From Hymenopellis radicata (Eukaryota > Basidiomycota > Agaricomycetes > Agaricales > Physalacriaceae), in contig JADNRX010000643.1 in NCBI GenBank assembly GCA_015501595.1, positions 1 to 28,116 on the forward strand: 28,116 nucleotides of DNA, in the 5' to 3' direction. Made by a program: the position numbers and the translations under genes. Every line of letters starts with the position of its first letter. Within the stretch, counting starts at the first letter, position 1. Positions 1-10,866 of this stretch are shown here, piece after piece. The notes under the pieces were generated by a model, which saw nothing but the letters and a program-made list of their open reading frames with translations, made no database searches and was not told the origin of the DNA.

Positions 1-1598
1 GTTGAAGCCCTTGGTATCACTCTGATACTAAACAACACGTATCACCTTAATTTGCGCCCCGGTATCAACGTGTTGGATCAGGCTGGTGGCGCACATCAAT
101 TCCAAGGGTGGCGGCGCAACCTCCTCACGGTACTACCAACGCTACGCGGCCCGCCTCGCTTCTGATCCTTGGGATAGGATAGTGGCGGCTTCCAGCTAGT
201 CTCACTAGCAAATTTACAACCATAACCGAAGAAGGAGCTCTCTTCCAGAGCCCTTTTACTGGGAACCTACCATGTTGACTGTCAGTCGATATCTACCAAA
301 TTGCCTAAAGCTCACATAACATTCAGCCAGAAGAAAGTATATCAATACAGCACTCTATAGGTGCTGATATCATCATGCAACTTGACGACGTTGGTAAGAA
401 TCTGATCAACGGAAGGGCATTCAATGGTTAAGTTGTATTTCAGTATCGAGTCTTACCATTGGCCTCGCGTAGCCGAAGCGATGGAACGATCCGTACGGTG
501 GCTTGACAGATGCATAGCACATCACGAAAAGTCCGGTAAGAAATCCACCCAAAACCTTTTCGCTATCGTGCAAGGGGGACTCGATCCTACGCTTCGAGAT
601 CAATGCCTTGACGCCATGATTCAACGGCAAGATGGTGTTGCGGGTTATGCGATTGGCGGCTTGAGCGGTGGCGAAGAAAAAGGTACCTACCGTTTGCCTT
701 TGATTCTACCATGCAACTAAAACGGACTCAGACATCTTCTGGAGAGTGTAAGTCTCGCTGCCGTGCAACATCAAGTTACACGCCTGACTAGTGTCCTTAC
801 AGAATAAAACAATGTGCAGATAAACTACCAGAGGAACGTAAGTGTCTTCATTACAGTCGCGATCCCCCTCTCATTAGAAACTTCAGGACCTCGATATTCC
901 ATGGGTATCGGTTTTGCCGAAGGTAAGCCCCCTTCATACGCCGAACACCTTATACACAGAACACCCCACTAGATCTACTAGTGTGTGTCGCACTAGGAGT
1001 CGATATGGTTCGTGATTTAACGATACGTATACGCATTTTGCCATGCTAAGGTGTCAACACCAGGCCGACTGTGTATCCCCACCCGAACTGCGCGTTTTGG
1101 AGTAGCATTAACACATACAGGACCAATCAACCTCAGTAAGCTCGATAGCTCAATCCCCCTTCTGAGGACTTAACACTTTAAATAGAACTGAGCAAATACG
1201 GGTAACGACATGAGCCCGATCGACTCTTCGTGCCCATGCCCAACATGCACAGACGGCACGTCTCGCGCCTTCCTACACCACATTGTTACCCACGAAACAG
1301 CGGCAGCTCATGGTGCGCACACCCATTATATCTACATTGCGTGACCTCATCTGCTTAGCCGTAACCCTCCACAACCTCGTCTTCCAAGCGCAAGTCATGG
1401 CCGCGCCGAGACGCCATCGTCGCCGGCACCTTCCCAGACTACCTCCGCTCCTTCTTCGCCAGCTATTTCGGCGAAGCAGGTTACCCAGAGTGGTGCGTCA
1501 ACGCCTTGCGCAGCGTCGGAGTAGATTTACTAGAAGGCACTTCCAACGTCAAACTGATACCAGGGAGTGGCGCAAAGTGGGAGTATGCCACTTCGTGA
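1..1598 (+). CDS. Queuine tRNA-ribosyltransferase catalytic subunit (TGT/QTRT1-like), 5' end outside window, frameshifted
   Basis: Exchanges guanine-34 for queuine in the wobble position of GUN-anticodon tRNAs. Family landmarks appear in order: [11 protein letters not shown] at the start, DSGGFQ (from 176), [37 protein letters not shown] with FAIVQGG and AIGGLSGGE (about 430-680), [22 protein letters not shown], then DCV..TRTARFG with the catalytic Asp (about 1066-1115), the zinc-site cysteines CPCPTC (about 1233-1250), and [11 protein letters not shown] with the zinc-site His. The C-terminal part (about 1400-1598) ends at TGA 1596-1598. At least seven short GT/AG introns interrupt it, for example about 130-175 and 1015-1065. 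The frame breaks within conserved stretches near 210, 280, 1078 and 1400; one missing base explains most of these. All catalytic and zinc residues can still be read, so I favour a working gene with sequence errors over a pseudogene. The first exon(s) are missing. Family is certain; exact exon ends are not. Confidence 0.88.
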
Positions 1599-1642
1599 TA
1601 GAATGTAATTAGAAGACCTCGGAGTACACACACAGGAGCAAA

Positions 1643-4622
1643 CTATCGTCGTTTCTTTCCATGACTCGGCCGAGCATTCTTGGCTCTTTTTCTCTCCATC
1701 GTCTGTCTCGTCTTTCGAACCTGATCCGCACTCTTGAGCTCGCTCTTAACCCTGCCATACTCTTCGACCCGTACCGACTGGTGGGCTTTTTGCCTTGCTT
1801 GCCAGGTCGCGATGGACCAGTAGCTCCCGCATTACCGCCATCTTCATCACTCTTTTCTTGTTCTGGCGTGTCTTGCGCTCGTAGTCCGTGCTGAGCTTGT
1901 CCAGCGGCTTCGCAGCCGTGACCTTGTTGTGCTTGAACTTCTGTCCTCCAAACTTGCGCCCGCGAGCATTCTCATGCTCCGTCTCGCCTGTCGAGGAAGA
2001 CTGACGTGGTTCTTGGCTTTCCATTCGTCAAAGCGACCACTGCGATAACTGGCGGGCAGCTTCGTGCCGCTTTCCGTCCGAACCATTTTGACGTTGTCCG
2101 CGCCACGCCACCGCCGTGGACGAACTTTTTCTTTTCTTGTCCCAGGTCATCATGTTGCGTTTACGGTCTCCGCTTCCTTCGTCCGTGGTAAGATCAAAGG
2201 TAGCCTACTTGCCTGTTCGGCGAATGTAGCGCCATCAGTCAAGGAGTACCTGAAATGCTATTGATGAGCTCAATAAACATGAATGTGTATGCGGTCTTAC
2301 CCTTTCTCGGTGATGGCGTCTTTTTGATAATGTGACATGTAGAATTCCTCATCTCGGTAGCCGGTCTTCTTGTTCGAAGTGTCGAATACAGCCTGTGCGA
2401 AAAGTAAGTACACTTTGATCATGCACCAAACAAATATATAACGAACCATGATCTCTTCTTCATCGGCCATCTCTACTTCCTTGACGCCGATTGTACGACA
2501 TCTTCTTCAAGATCATCTTGAGCAGCTGTGGATGTAGACGCCAACGCTCGCTGAGCAGATTTCTGTAAAGCCTTCCTTCGCTCCTTCATCAACGCGGCAT
2601 TAGCAACATTGGCCTTCCCTCCAGCCTCCAAAACCGTCTCGGAAGGACGGAAGGAGTTCACCGTGCGTAGGAGTGCCTTACGCGCATCTTCCTGCGCGCG
2701 CCGTTGCGCACCATCTGCCCCACGAAGAAGGACTGGATGAACACCCGAATCAGATCCAGCAAGGGTCCATTTCGGATCTTTCGACATCTCCTTCGCCCTC
2801 TTGTAGCTCGGCGGACTGGCCTTCCCTTTACTGCGCTCGTACATCGTATGCCCCGCTTCATCACCTCCGCAGACTCGGAAGGGAATGATTCACGTCCTCG
2901 AGTGACTTGAGGTACTCCATATCCTCGTCAATCTTGTCGCGTTGGAACGTTCCAAGAACTAAGGACTCGGTGTACACCTGGTCTCCATCCTCCGTCACAT
3001 CGCTCTTCAGAGGTCGGCCAAGGAAGAGCTGCAAATCCAGAAGATATGGGAGCTCCGTGTGCGTGACGAAAGACCAAGCCCATCCCTGACGACCAGCACG
3101 AGCAGTACGTCCAACTCTGTGCACGAAGACGCGCGCACCCTGGGGGAAGTCGTAGTTGACAACATTTTCTAGGACGGGAATATCGATACCTCGCGCCGCG
3201 ACATCTGTAACGACCAAAAGGTTGTCACGCCACGACGGAATCGGTCCATCTGCAAAGTACGCGCTGCTTGGTCGAGAGAGCCGTATATGTGGGAGACAGA
3301 GTAGTCAGCTGTTGTAAGCAAGTTGGTCAAATATTCAACATGATGTTTCGTCGCGGCGAAAATGAGAGTCTGGTGGGGAGCCGTGAACTGTTCCGAATGC
3401 TTGCCCTTTCCCTTGCGCTTCTTGTCCGTACTCTCGGATGCCTCCTCGGTTTTACTGCCAAAAGGTACCTTGATAACGTCGCGCAAAAGGGCGAGTAAAC
3501 AAGCATCCTTTTCAGCTTGTTTAACCGAGAAGAAAGCCATTTTGAGGTCTGAGCTTATCTTGCTCTCCGCATCGAGACGAACAAGTTTCGGATTCTGCAG
3601 ACCGGCCTTGGCAAATTCTACCAATGACTTTGGTAACGTGGCGGAAAACAGAGGGTTTGTCGGCTGTAGGAAGACGTTGAAGGATCTCGCTGAGAGCTGT
3701 TTCGAAACCCATCTCAAAGAGTCGGTCGGCCTCGTCAAAGACGACGTATTGGACAGACTTGAGATCCATATTCATCTCGACGATAAGATGAAGGAGACGA
3801 CCTGGAGTGCAATAATCCTGTTGTGAAAGTTAGCGATCGTTCATCGACGGCATAAGAGTAGACGTACACATCGGGGTTGTTGGTGATCATTTCAAACTGT
3901 TCATCTAAACCTTCTCCACCAACGATCAGACCCAGCGCAGAGACTGGCCGTGTTTGGAGCTCTGGGACTCCTTGTCACCCGCGTGGTCACCGTCATTCGA
4001 ATGCCAGCCTCTAGCAAGTTCCTTCCCAACTTTGAGAATCTGGAGGGCCAGTTCTCGCGTCGGTAACAGTATGAGAGCGCGAGCGCCGAAAGTGGTCGCA
4101 TGTCGGCCACCAAGACGCTGAACCAATGGAACGAGGTATGCCAATGACTTGCCCGATCCAGTTCGAGCCATGCCAACTAGATCGCGGGAGGCGCGGCTAA
4201 AAGAGCGGGTATGGAAAGCCTTTGTATCGGTGTGGGAATGCGAAATCCTTGAGAGTAAGGGACCTTAATAAAGAAGGATGGAGACCTTGGAACTTGAATA
4301 AGACGATAAACAGGAAAGGTAGATGAAAATGTACCCATGCTCTGAAAACTACCTCCACCAACTCTCCCTTTGCGAGTTTTGCTTTTCCCTTGGCCTTTTT
4401 GACTACATCCGTACCGCTCTTTACATTCCTCTTCACGATAGATTGTGCCATGATCTCTCGAAGACCCTCATCATCATTTCTTCATTTTCGACGATTTTCT
4501 GTCTTTTGTTCGTCAACGCGGCGGATATATCAACTCATCGTCGAGAGCGCGACTTCTGAGAAAGCATCGGATTCAGATCCCTCCTCGTCGTCGCTTGAGT
4601 GTTTCCTTTTCTGGGCGTTCAT
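1643..4622 (-). CDS. DBP10: ATP-dependent RNA helicase Dbp10 (DDX54 family), frameshifted in this sequence
   Basis: DEAD-box helicase of nucleolar 60S subunit assembly. From the N-terminus: an acidic start ([18 protein letters not shown] at 4622), [21 protein letters not shown], the Q motif region ([10 protein letters not shown], about 4220-4260), Walker A ARTGSGKS (about 4155), PTRELA (about 4060), the DEAD box as [11 protein letters not shown] (about 3715-3750), FSATLPK (about 3635), [11 protein letters not shown] (about 3185-3215), [11 protein letters not shown] (about 3090-3125), then the C-terminal DBP10CT-type segment [13 protein letters not shown] (about 2330-2370) and the basic tail ending SHGKKRR (stop 1643-1645). 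All helicase motifs are intact as residues. The frame breaks at about 4455, 4345, 4245, 3665-3650, 3217 and 1760; a single added base at each restores the family sequence (two within the SAT motif). Short introns lie near 4300, 3840-3880, 2400-2450 and 2200-2300. The gene is divergent from the Kre9-like gene and convergent with the TGT gene. Its essential role in yeast argues against decay. Confidence 0.93.
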
Positions 4623-5158
4623 GAAAAAGTCGAGGTGAAGGTGTGACCGTACTTTGCGTCACACCGATCGGTTGACTGCAACAACGTTCCGTGGTTCCTC
4701 CGTGCGCCCAGCGCGTGCATATCCGCTTTCCGCGTCTCCACATATGGCTGTCGCCCTTCTTCGCGTTCAAGATTGAACATAACTGATCGCGCTTTAATGG
4801 ACCCGGACTGCATTCGCGTCGCTGGATTCTTATTGAAACAGGGTCAAACTGCACGAGCACAAATTCTTTCCAGAATGCCGGCCTTGGTTGGCGATTCGCA
4901 CATTGCTCTGTGCCCTCTTCTCCACGCTATCAAATGAGGGAAGCTGCTGCACAAGTATCAATATATCACCTCCCGTCATCGCGCTTCTACCGGTCATTGA
5001 ACTGTTCACTAGTAGTGTTCAGTAGTACATACTTGTTCAGTGTTCACTGTCAACTGGAAGGATGTACGTATACCCGGCTAACACCGAGCCTGGTTACGCT
5101 CAATTATATAAATGCGGCCTGGAAGTCGGGGAGGATCATCCTTCTTCCTTTCACAACC
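4623..5158. other. Divergent intergenic region between DBP10 and the Kre9-like gene
   Basis: Holds the 5' flanks of both genes. Open frames on the minus strand here (about 4573-4860) resemble no protein family and run out of DBP10's acidic N-terminus in the wrong frame. A TATA box serves the plus-strand gene. Nothing else is recognisable. Confidence 0.6.
5105..5113 (+). promoter_or_regulatory. TATA box of the Kre9-like secreted protein gene
   Basis: TATATAAAT lies 46 nt upstream of the first of three in-frame ATGs (5159, 5162, 5165), with a pyrimidine-rich leader in between. A strong TATA box suits a highly or conditionally expressed small secreted protein. The role is inferred from sequence and position only. 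Confidence 0.6.
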
Positions 5159-5685
5159 ATGATGATGAAGTCTGCTCTCTTCTTGCCGCTCTCTCTGCCC
5201 TCGCCTCCTTGTCGCTCGTTCGTTCAGCTACTGTGGACGTCTATGCTCCCGCCATCACCGGCCCCACCAATGGCACTGTTTGGACCGTCGGTGAAGAGGC
5301 TTTAGTGACTTGGTGAGCGTTGTTGGATTGGCAAAGACGTGTAATTGAACCAACGCAACAGGAATACCTCTGACGCACCCGCTCAAATCACCAACAAGTA
5401 CGGCGAAGTCCATCTTAGGTTGAACGGCGTAACGAACATGAGTTGGTGCTACATATAAGTCGGGGTTCATTGGTCTAATTCGCATTGTAGCCGCCCTCGC
5501 AGCAGGTTCAAGATCCTTGATGGTAATGTCACCATTGTGGTACCTGACGTCGCAGAAGCTGAGAATTATGTCGTCGTCTGTGAGTGAGCTGTCCGCAGTG
5601 TCTTGCTGAATGCTGACATGATATAGTGTACGGCGACTCTGGCAACTGGAGCAAAGAGTTTACCATCACGCGCACGGTCAACTAA
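5159..5685 (+). CDS. Small secreted Kre9/Knh1-like beta-sandwich protein
   Basis: A protein of about 120 residues with a cleavable signal peptide (M-M-M-K-S-A then a Leu/Ala-rich core) followed by one Ig-like domain of the yeast cell-wall-synthesis Kre9/Knh1 N-terminal type. Typical features are VDVYAPAITGPTNGTVW near the start, VTWNTS, then ILDGNVTIVVPDV and YGDSGNWSKEFTI at the end. Exons: 5159-5312, 5362-5441, 5491-5579 and 5627-5685, joined by 47-49 bp GT/AG introns; stop TAA 5683-5685. The frame slips at about 5180 (in the signal peptide) and about 5505 (ALAAGFKIL); one extra base at each restores it. There is no GPI-attachment tail, unlike longer Ser/Thr-rich relatives, so it is probably released to the cell wall or medium. 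The domain family is known; its exact role in mushrooms is not. Confidence 0.82.
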
Positions 5686-5992
5686 AGAGTTTGCTTTCAT
5701 GCCATCTCTCTAGTGTAACTGCTTCGCAGTTATGGACTGCGCTGCTTTCATTGATACATTCGTTACTATTTGGAGTACATGGACAATACATATAATGGGC
5801 TATTAGTGCTATGCTACAGTCGGTTCTGCTTGGATTGTCGCGCCGCTTGGACATTCCGATTGCTACTGAGATGGGTTCATAAATTCTCTTCGCCGTTGCG
5901 ATCAACGTTTGCCACCACGCCAAGGGAGGAGCCTGGACGCGCTGTACCACCGGGATTTGACGTAGAACTAGGTATACGCCCTCGCGATGCAC
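5686..5992. other. Intergenic spacer between convergent genes
   Basis: Holds the 3' flanks of the Kre9-like gene (+) and DUO1 (-). I see no coding similarity, RNA gene or repeat. Confidence 0.5.
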
Positions 5993-6869
5993 CTAGAAGC
6001 GTGTAAATAGCTTCTCACAATAAGAACATATGCACACCGCCCCACCTGTCTGTGAAGGTGGCGCCGAACCACGCATGCCCCGCATGCTAGCACGCGTCCC
6101 ACGTACCCTCTCACACCGCCCCTCGAAGCCGTTCTCGCGGCCTTTTCCCTTTCAAGCCGCTCCTTTTCCTCCTGCTGCTGACGCGCTAACGCCTCTTTCT
6201 CTAACCGCGCCCGTTCCCGCTGGGCAGCCAACTGCCGCTCCTCGTCCGCCTGTCGCGCCTTTTCCGCAGCTGCTTTCTGCTCTTGTCTTATCACTGCTTC
6301 ATCCTATATCATGTCGGATTAAGATAGTAGGAACATAAGGGATGACGAGCTCACAGCGTCTGCACCATCGAAATCCTGATCGAACAATAAACGCGCGACA
6401 TCTTCTGTGCGACCGAGCGCCTTGACGTATCTGTTTAACAGCATGTCCGTCTCCTCCAGTTGTTTCGAGAGACGCTGCACAAGTCGTTATAATACATCTC
6501 CGCGCGATCATGAGTGCAACTCACATCCGTTGCAGAATCTGTACTGTCCAGCGCCTCGTTGTACAACGTCAGAGACGTGTTCAGCTTTTTAAGGATGAAC
6601 AAATCGCTCTGCAGGCTCTCCTCCCGCGTTCTAGCCGCCACTTTCCTCACCGCCTCCGCGTTCGCCTCGCCGTCGTCCTGCCCTGGCGTTGACGGTCTAT
6701 CATCATACGTGACCGTACGATCCGATAATGAGAGCTCCGATAGTGAGAGATCGTCCCCGCCTGGTCCAGTCTCTGAAGAATTGAGGAGCGGGGATTCAGA
6801 GAGGAGGTTGGAGCCGTTCGTAGGAAAACTAATGTCAGAACTATCGGCAAAGCTCATCGTCGGATGCAA
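5993..6869 (-). CDS. DUO1: DASH complex subunit Duo1
   Basis: Kinetochore protein of the DASH/Dam1 ring that couples chromosomes to spindle microtubules. The family core is clear: LSLSELSLSDRTVTY near the N-terminus, then AARTREESLQSDLFILKKLN and LTLYNEALDSTD (about 6540-6650), a second exon KQLEETDMLLNRYVKALGRTEDVARLLFDQDF read in two pieces (about 6360-6480), and a third exon with a long charged coiled coil (IRQEQKAAAEKARQADEER onward, about 6150-6295). The tail is Arg/Gly-rich: GGVRG, VRGTRASMRGMRG, then SAPPSQTGG. Two short introns lie near 6485-6530 and 6300-6350. Starts are ATG 6869 or, four codons later, ATG 6857. The frame breaks at about 6110 (one base missing between GGVRG and VRGTRAS), so the stop at 5993-5995 is provisional. 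Confidence 0.87.
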
Positions 6870-7184
6870 GTCGCGTTATTTGGCAATAGCCTCTCAACAA
6901 AATAAGTCGATATGCATGGCGTGTAACTACGTCCCGCCAATGTCGATTATAATTACGGCTGTAATGCAAAGTATGCCTAGGTGCCAGTACGATAGGAATA
7001 CACATCAGCGAGATATTGATACAGTGGCCACACCATGTCCGTGTGGGAAAAAAGTCCTGGCAAAAACAGAGTCTTAAACGATGCACTATGTATGATAACG
7101 GAGAGGCATGTCCATGTAACGAGAGTGGGCTCATGGGAGCGTAAAGTGCAACCAGAAAAACAAGAATCATCAAACGGTGATCGC
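6870..7184. other. Intergenic spacer upstream of DUO1
   Basis: Lies between the DUO1 start and the multicopper oxidase stop, both on the minus strand. It should hold the DUO1 promoter. I see no TATA box, RNA gene, repeat or coding similarity. Confidence 0.5.
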
Positions 7185-9902
7185 TCATGAAGATGAAGGC
7201 TCAGCATATTCCGCTGGGACTTGCAGTTGATCAATGGCTTGCAAGATGACTGAGAAAGATGTAAGCCAGGTCCTTTCAACATACACAGAAACAAACTTAC
7301 CAGCTACCATACCACCTGCAGCGTGTTGGGTAATGTGACAGTGCACCGTCATCGGGCCAGGTTCGTCAGCGATGTCTGAAGGAAAATCAGTGAAAACGTT
7401 CAACGCGTCTACATAAGGCTCCTTACATCGCAACGCGAGCCAGCTGCCGCCGCTCGCCGACTTCGCAACGGGAGTGTTAAAGCCATCGCGAACGGGAGGG
7501 TTGACAAAGTTAAAGTTCTCCGGGATTTCAGCGGCGGCTTCAGCAACAGTAGACCAGTTGAAGTGTCCAGTTCCCGATCCAGTCACCCAAAACTTGTTGA
7601 AGTGCTGCAGACGGCTTCAGTCAGTACCAAAAAAGTCATACAGCGACGAATGTAAACGCACCTTGTGAATAGGATGGGGAGGACTGACAAAATGTGGAGT
7701 GTCAGGATTATGGGACATCATTGATAGAAAGATAAACACTAACCTATTCTGGTCGGGAACCAAAAATACCAAATCCACGACGGAATCTTTCACTGGCACA
7801 ACATAAACGCTCTTGGCCATCAAGAGCGGAGTTCCAGCGAGAGGACCATCGTTGTTGTCAGCGGCTTCGAGCACTTCCTTCCAAACACTATCCCAGATCA
7901 GCGGACCCTCGTTATCTTCATACAAGCCTTGAGGAAGGCCAGTGTTGTTGATAGCCCAGATAGTCGCATTCGGTCGGGACATGTCGAAGAACAGTGTCTG
8001 CTTGACCTCGTCGCTGCTTGGCGGAGGGTTGGCAATGTACGGCGCCGCAGCAGGTCCGGAAACGTCGAACAAGGTAGCATTAGCATCAAGTCCATCTTCA
8101 GTCGTCAAGAGAGCGCCAGAGTACGAAATGGATGCAGTGGAGGTGGGAAGTGCTGGATAGCCAGCAGCCGGCTTAACGAGCTCCTCCGCATCCCCAGCAT
8201 ATTGGAGGATGGCATATCCCGAGATCATCTGCGGTACGACATTGGATACAACACGGATCGTGTACGATGAACCGGCATCCTTGTCGAGTTTCACGGCGAC
8301 AGAGACTCGTTGACCAGAAATCAACTGTACAACGGTGAGATATAGACCAGGGAGTGAACACGGTACTTACGGAGACCACGCTGACGGGTTCGGAAACGTT
8401 CACGTATTCTCCTTCGACCTCTGTTTATGGGTCAATTGGAGCACAGCTTTGGAAGTTCGAGTAAACGTACCGAATACATACATAGGATGCTCGTCAATAG
8501 AGACAAACTGTTCCCACAAACCTCCGGCGTTAATGAAACTGAAGACAGCCCACGATGTAGCGGCGCTGTCCACCGTGACAGTGTAAAGAGGGTTATCCAC
8601 GCCTAATATCGCGCAATGTTTAACCTTAGCCCAAAGAAAACGAGAGAAACGTACCGGCAGTGTTGCAAGTCTTCCACAAATCATCTGGAATCACGGAGAT
8701 GTCCGATTGCACACCAAAGCCTTCAGATGGGGGATTGATGATAGGCGAGGTGATGGGGAGACAGCTGTCACAGTAAATTTGAGCAACAAGCTGGCAAAAG
8801 CTGAGTTTGACATTACCCTAGCTCGGTCACGTTGCCGAAACCTCTGGCGTCCGCAAGGACTGCGAGTTCCTCCGCGGATGGGCAGACAGTGGAGCCTTGA
8901 CCGTTGATCAAAATAGACTGGACACATCTGAAGAAAAGTTATATTGAGATCAGTGGGGCAGAATGGGGAAAAAAACGTACAATGGCTCAACATTAGACGA
9001 GTGCCAGATCGTTGTAATATCATCGGACCTGTAGTGGCGCCAGTCGTTGATCAAAAATGTTTCTGTGTCGGACTCGGCCGCGATTAATTGCGCGATGTCA
9101 TCCGGGTCGGATGATATCTGTGCAAACGGCCTGTCGTTTGTGAGACTAGGTCTAGTGACAGAGTCAGCATCGAACACAGAACAACTACGTGAGACACGAA
9201 CCGGACGAAGAGACCGAGGAATAGGCCATCGTCTTGCATCGCCTCTGTTGAAAAAGAGCATGAAAAACGTGTCCAAGTAAAGGGAAATATAGGCATACTG
9301 GAGTGAGCATGGAGGTGATACAATCCATGTTGATCCACAGCGAATCGATACGTGTAGGTGGCACCAGGTTTAATCATCGGCTGTGTTACACCGGGAACCT
9401 ACGAGGAAACATGAGGCCGAGAAACATGATGAGCGACGGCGAACGCACCCCGTCCATCCAAGGTGTTCCCACTTGTTCGATGCCATGGCCGTGCAGCGTG
9501 AAAGGTTGTGAAATGTTGGACGTCAAGTGTATCTTAATAGAAACAGGGGGTGTTACGCGACAGCAATGAAGGGCGAGGAGGAGGCATACCTCAACAGTGT
9601 CACCCTCATCAACGACCCATTTTTCGGAGGCGAATTTACCGTTCATGAAGTATACCATTCTACGTGATGATGCCAATATAAGCTCAATACAACGAAATAT
9701 ACAAGAAGACTGACCTCTCCTTTGCGCCGTCGGGGTTGTACATGCCTTCCGAGACGACCAAGTCGAAGTGCACGACATGCTCGGAGGTCACGTCGACGTT
9801 GACGTCCAATTCCAGGAGAGAAGTAGAAGAGTCACGCTTAAGCAAGGGCGAAGCTAATGTTGCCCCGGCGAAGAGGAATAGGTGCAGTAAAGACTGCAGC
9901 AT
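7185..9902 (-). CDS. Secreted laccase-like multicopper oxidase (AA1 type)
   Basis: Oxidises phenolic or related substrates and reduces oxygen to water through a four-copper site. Starts at ATG 9902 with a signal peptide (MLQSLLHLFLFAGATLA) and a likely Kex2-type KR site after it. Copper ligands are all readable: L1 LHGHGIEQ (about 9478-9505), L2 HLHAHS (about 9300-9317), L3 HPIHKHFNKFW split by an intron (about 7590-7670), and L4 HCHITQHAAGGM (about 7308-7343), giving ten His, the type-1 Cys and an axial Met. Middle-domain landmarks include INDWRHY (about 9030), LINGQGS (about 8905), FSFINAGGLWEQFV (about 8510-8550) and EGPLIWDSVW (about 7870-7905). Ends AEYAEPSSS, stop 7185-7187. About nine short introns; total about 600 residues, normal for the family. 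L1 is HGHG rather than HWHG and L2 lacks the usual WYHSH, which points to a laccase-like subgroup rather than a classic laccase. Substrate cannot be told. Confidence 0.9.
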
Positions 9903-10866
9903 GGTGAGTAAAGGGGGGGCGTTAAGGCAGAATAACGAGTGTCTGGGTTTAAGAAGGAGGATTAAAAGAATGTCGGTGGTCGGTGGTTGTTTGAGTTTGA
10001 GAAGATCGGTGTAAGAGCGCCCCGATGAAACCCGCCTTTAAGCATGTCCTTGAGCCAATTCTGCTTCCCTTGATCGAAGTTCCATAGCGATCGCGTCTGG
10101 ATGGCCCTCCCGTTCTGGATGTTGGTCCTTGCTTGTCCAGAGCAGGCTTCTTGGCACTTTTAATTACCGCAGCACCGCCTCAGCATGCAAATGTCGAGCT
10201 TCTTTTGATAGTCTGTGCTGGGACTAGACCTGGGGTTGGCATCGATGAAGACAGTGAAGAAGGGTGGAGCCTAGGTTGTAGACAAGCATCGTCGGTGTGG
10301 AGCCCGCGCAAGCGCGTCTAGGCGATATAAAGGAGGTTAATCCAGGGATAATCGGCCCACGGTCAAACGTCAAAACAACGTGTTCAGCCGTCCCCGCCTC
10401 TTCGAAGTATTGGCAAGGTTGCGAAATCATCGCAAGAACTGCTCTCAAGAACGACATGTTCGGAGTGGATTCTGGTCATTGTCTGGAGCTGAGTACTACT
10501 GTACGGAAGTTCAGCAAACTGTAAGCTTGGTGCAACGCCACATACCAGGAAGGCAAGGCGCACGTGTGGCGGAGTAACCCTACTAGGGTTGGCGCACCGC
10601 CTAGGCCGAAGAAAACATTCAAGAGCTTTCGAGCATTCAACCGAGACTAGCAATGATTGGCACAGTGACATTGAGATTGACAGCGGGAACAGCTACGACA
10701 TTGAGGTCTGCGAGTTGGACAGAGTAACGCGCCGGGAGAGACAGGCAATGATCGGTCCGAATGCCGAGAAAGCGGTGCCTGAACTGTACAGCTCCTGTTA
10801 TGGTAACTTTACCTTGGCCTTGCCTTCGTCCCCTACACTTGTACATCCCCTACACTTTGGACAACG
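9903..10866. other. Divergent promoter region between the multicopper oxidase and RPL8
   Basis: About 960 bp without a supportable gene. Several open frames (for example 10589-10984 on the plus strand) show no family resemblance and overlap RPL8 exon 1 in the wrong frame. The block holds the 5' leader of the oxidase, pyrimidine-rich tracts just before the RPL8 ATG, a CACGTG site and an inverted telomere-like motif (listed separately). Confidence 0.6.
10561..10590. promoter_or_regulatory. E-box (CACGTG) plus inverted telomere-like motif upstream of RPL8
   Basis: CACGTG at 10561-10566 is followed nine bases later by AACCCTACTAGGGTT (10576-10590), two telomere-like half sites head to head around one base. 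They lie about 280-305 bp before the RPL8 ATG. In some fungi, Tbf1 (TTAGGG-type sites) and Cbf1 (CACGTG) control ribosomal protein genes together. Assigning these factors here is inference from sequence alone. Confidence 0.4.

Noticed and set aside
1283..1612. 109-codon Arg-rich open frame in the TGT 3' end
   Set aside because: Arg-rich shadow frame; the TGT C-terminal residues are read in another frame over the same bases.
1643..4622. DBP10 as a pseudogene
   Set aside because: All helicase motifs are intact at residue level and the breaks are single missing bases; sequence error is more likely for an essential gene.
4573..4860. 95-codon minus-strand open frame upstream of DBP10
   Set aside because: Overlaps DBP10's N-terminus in another frame, with no family resemblance.
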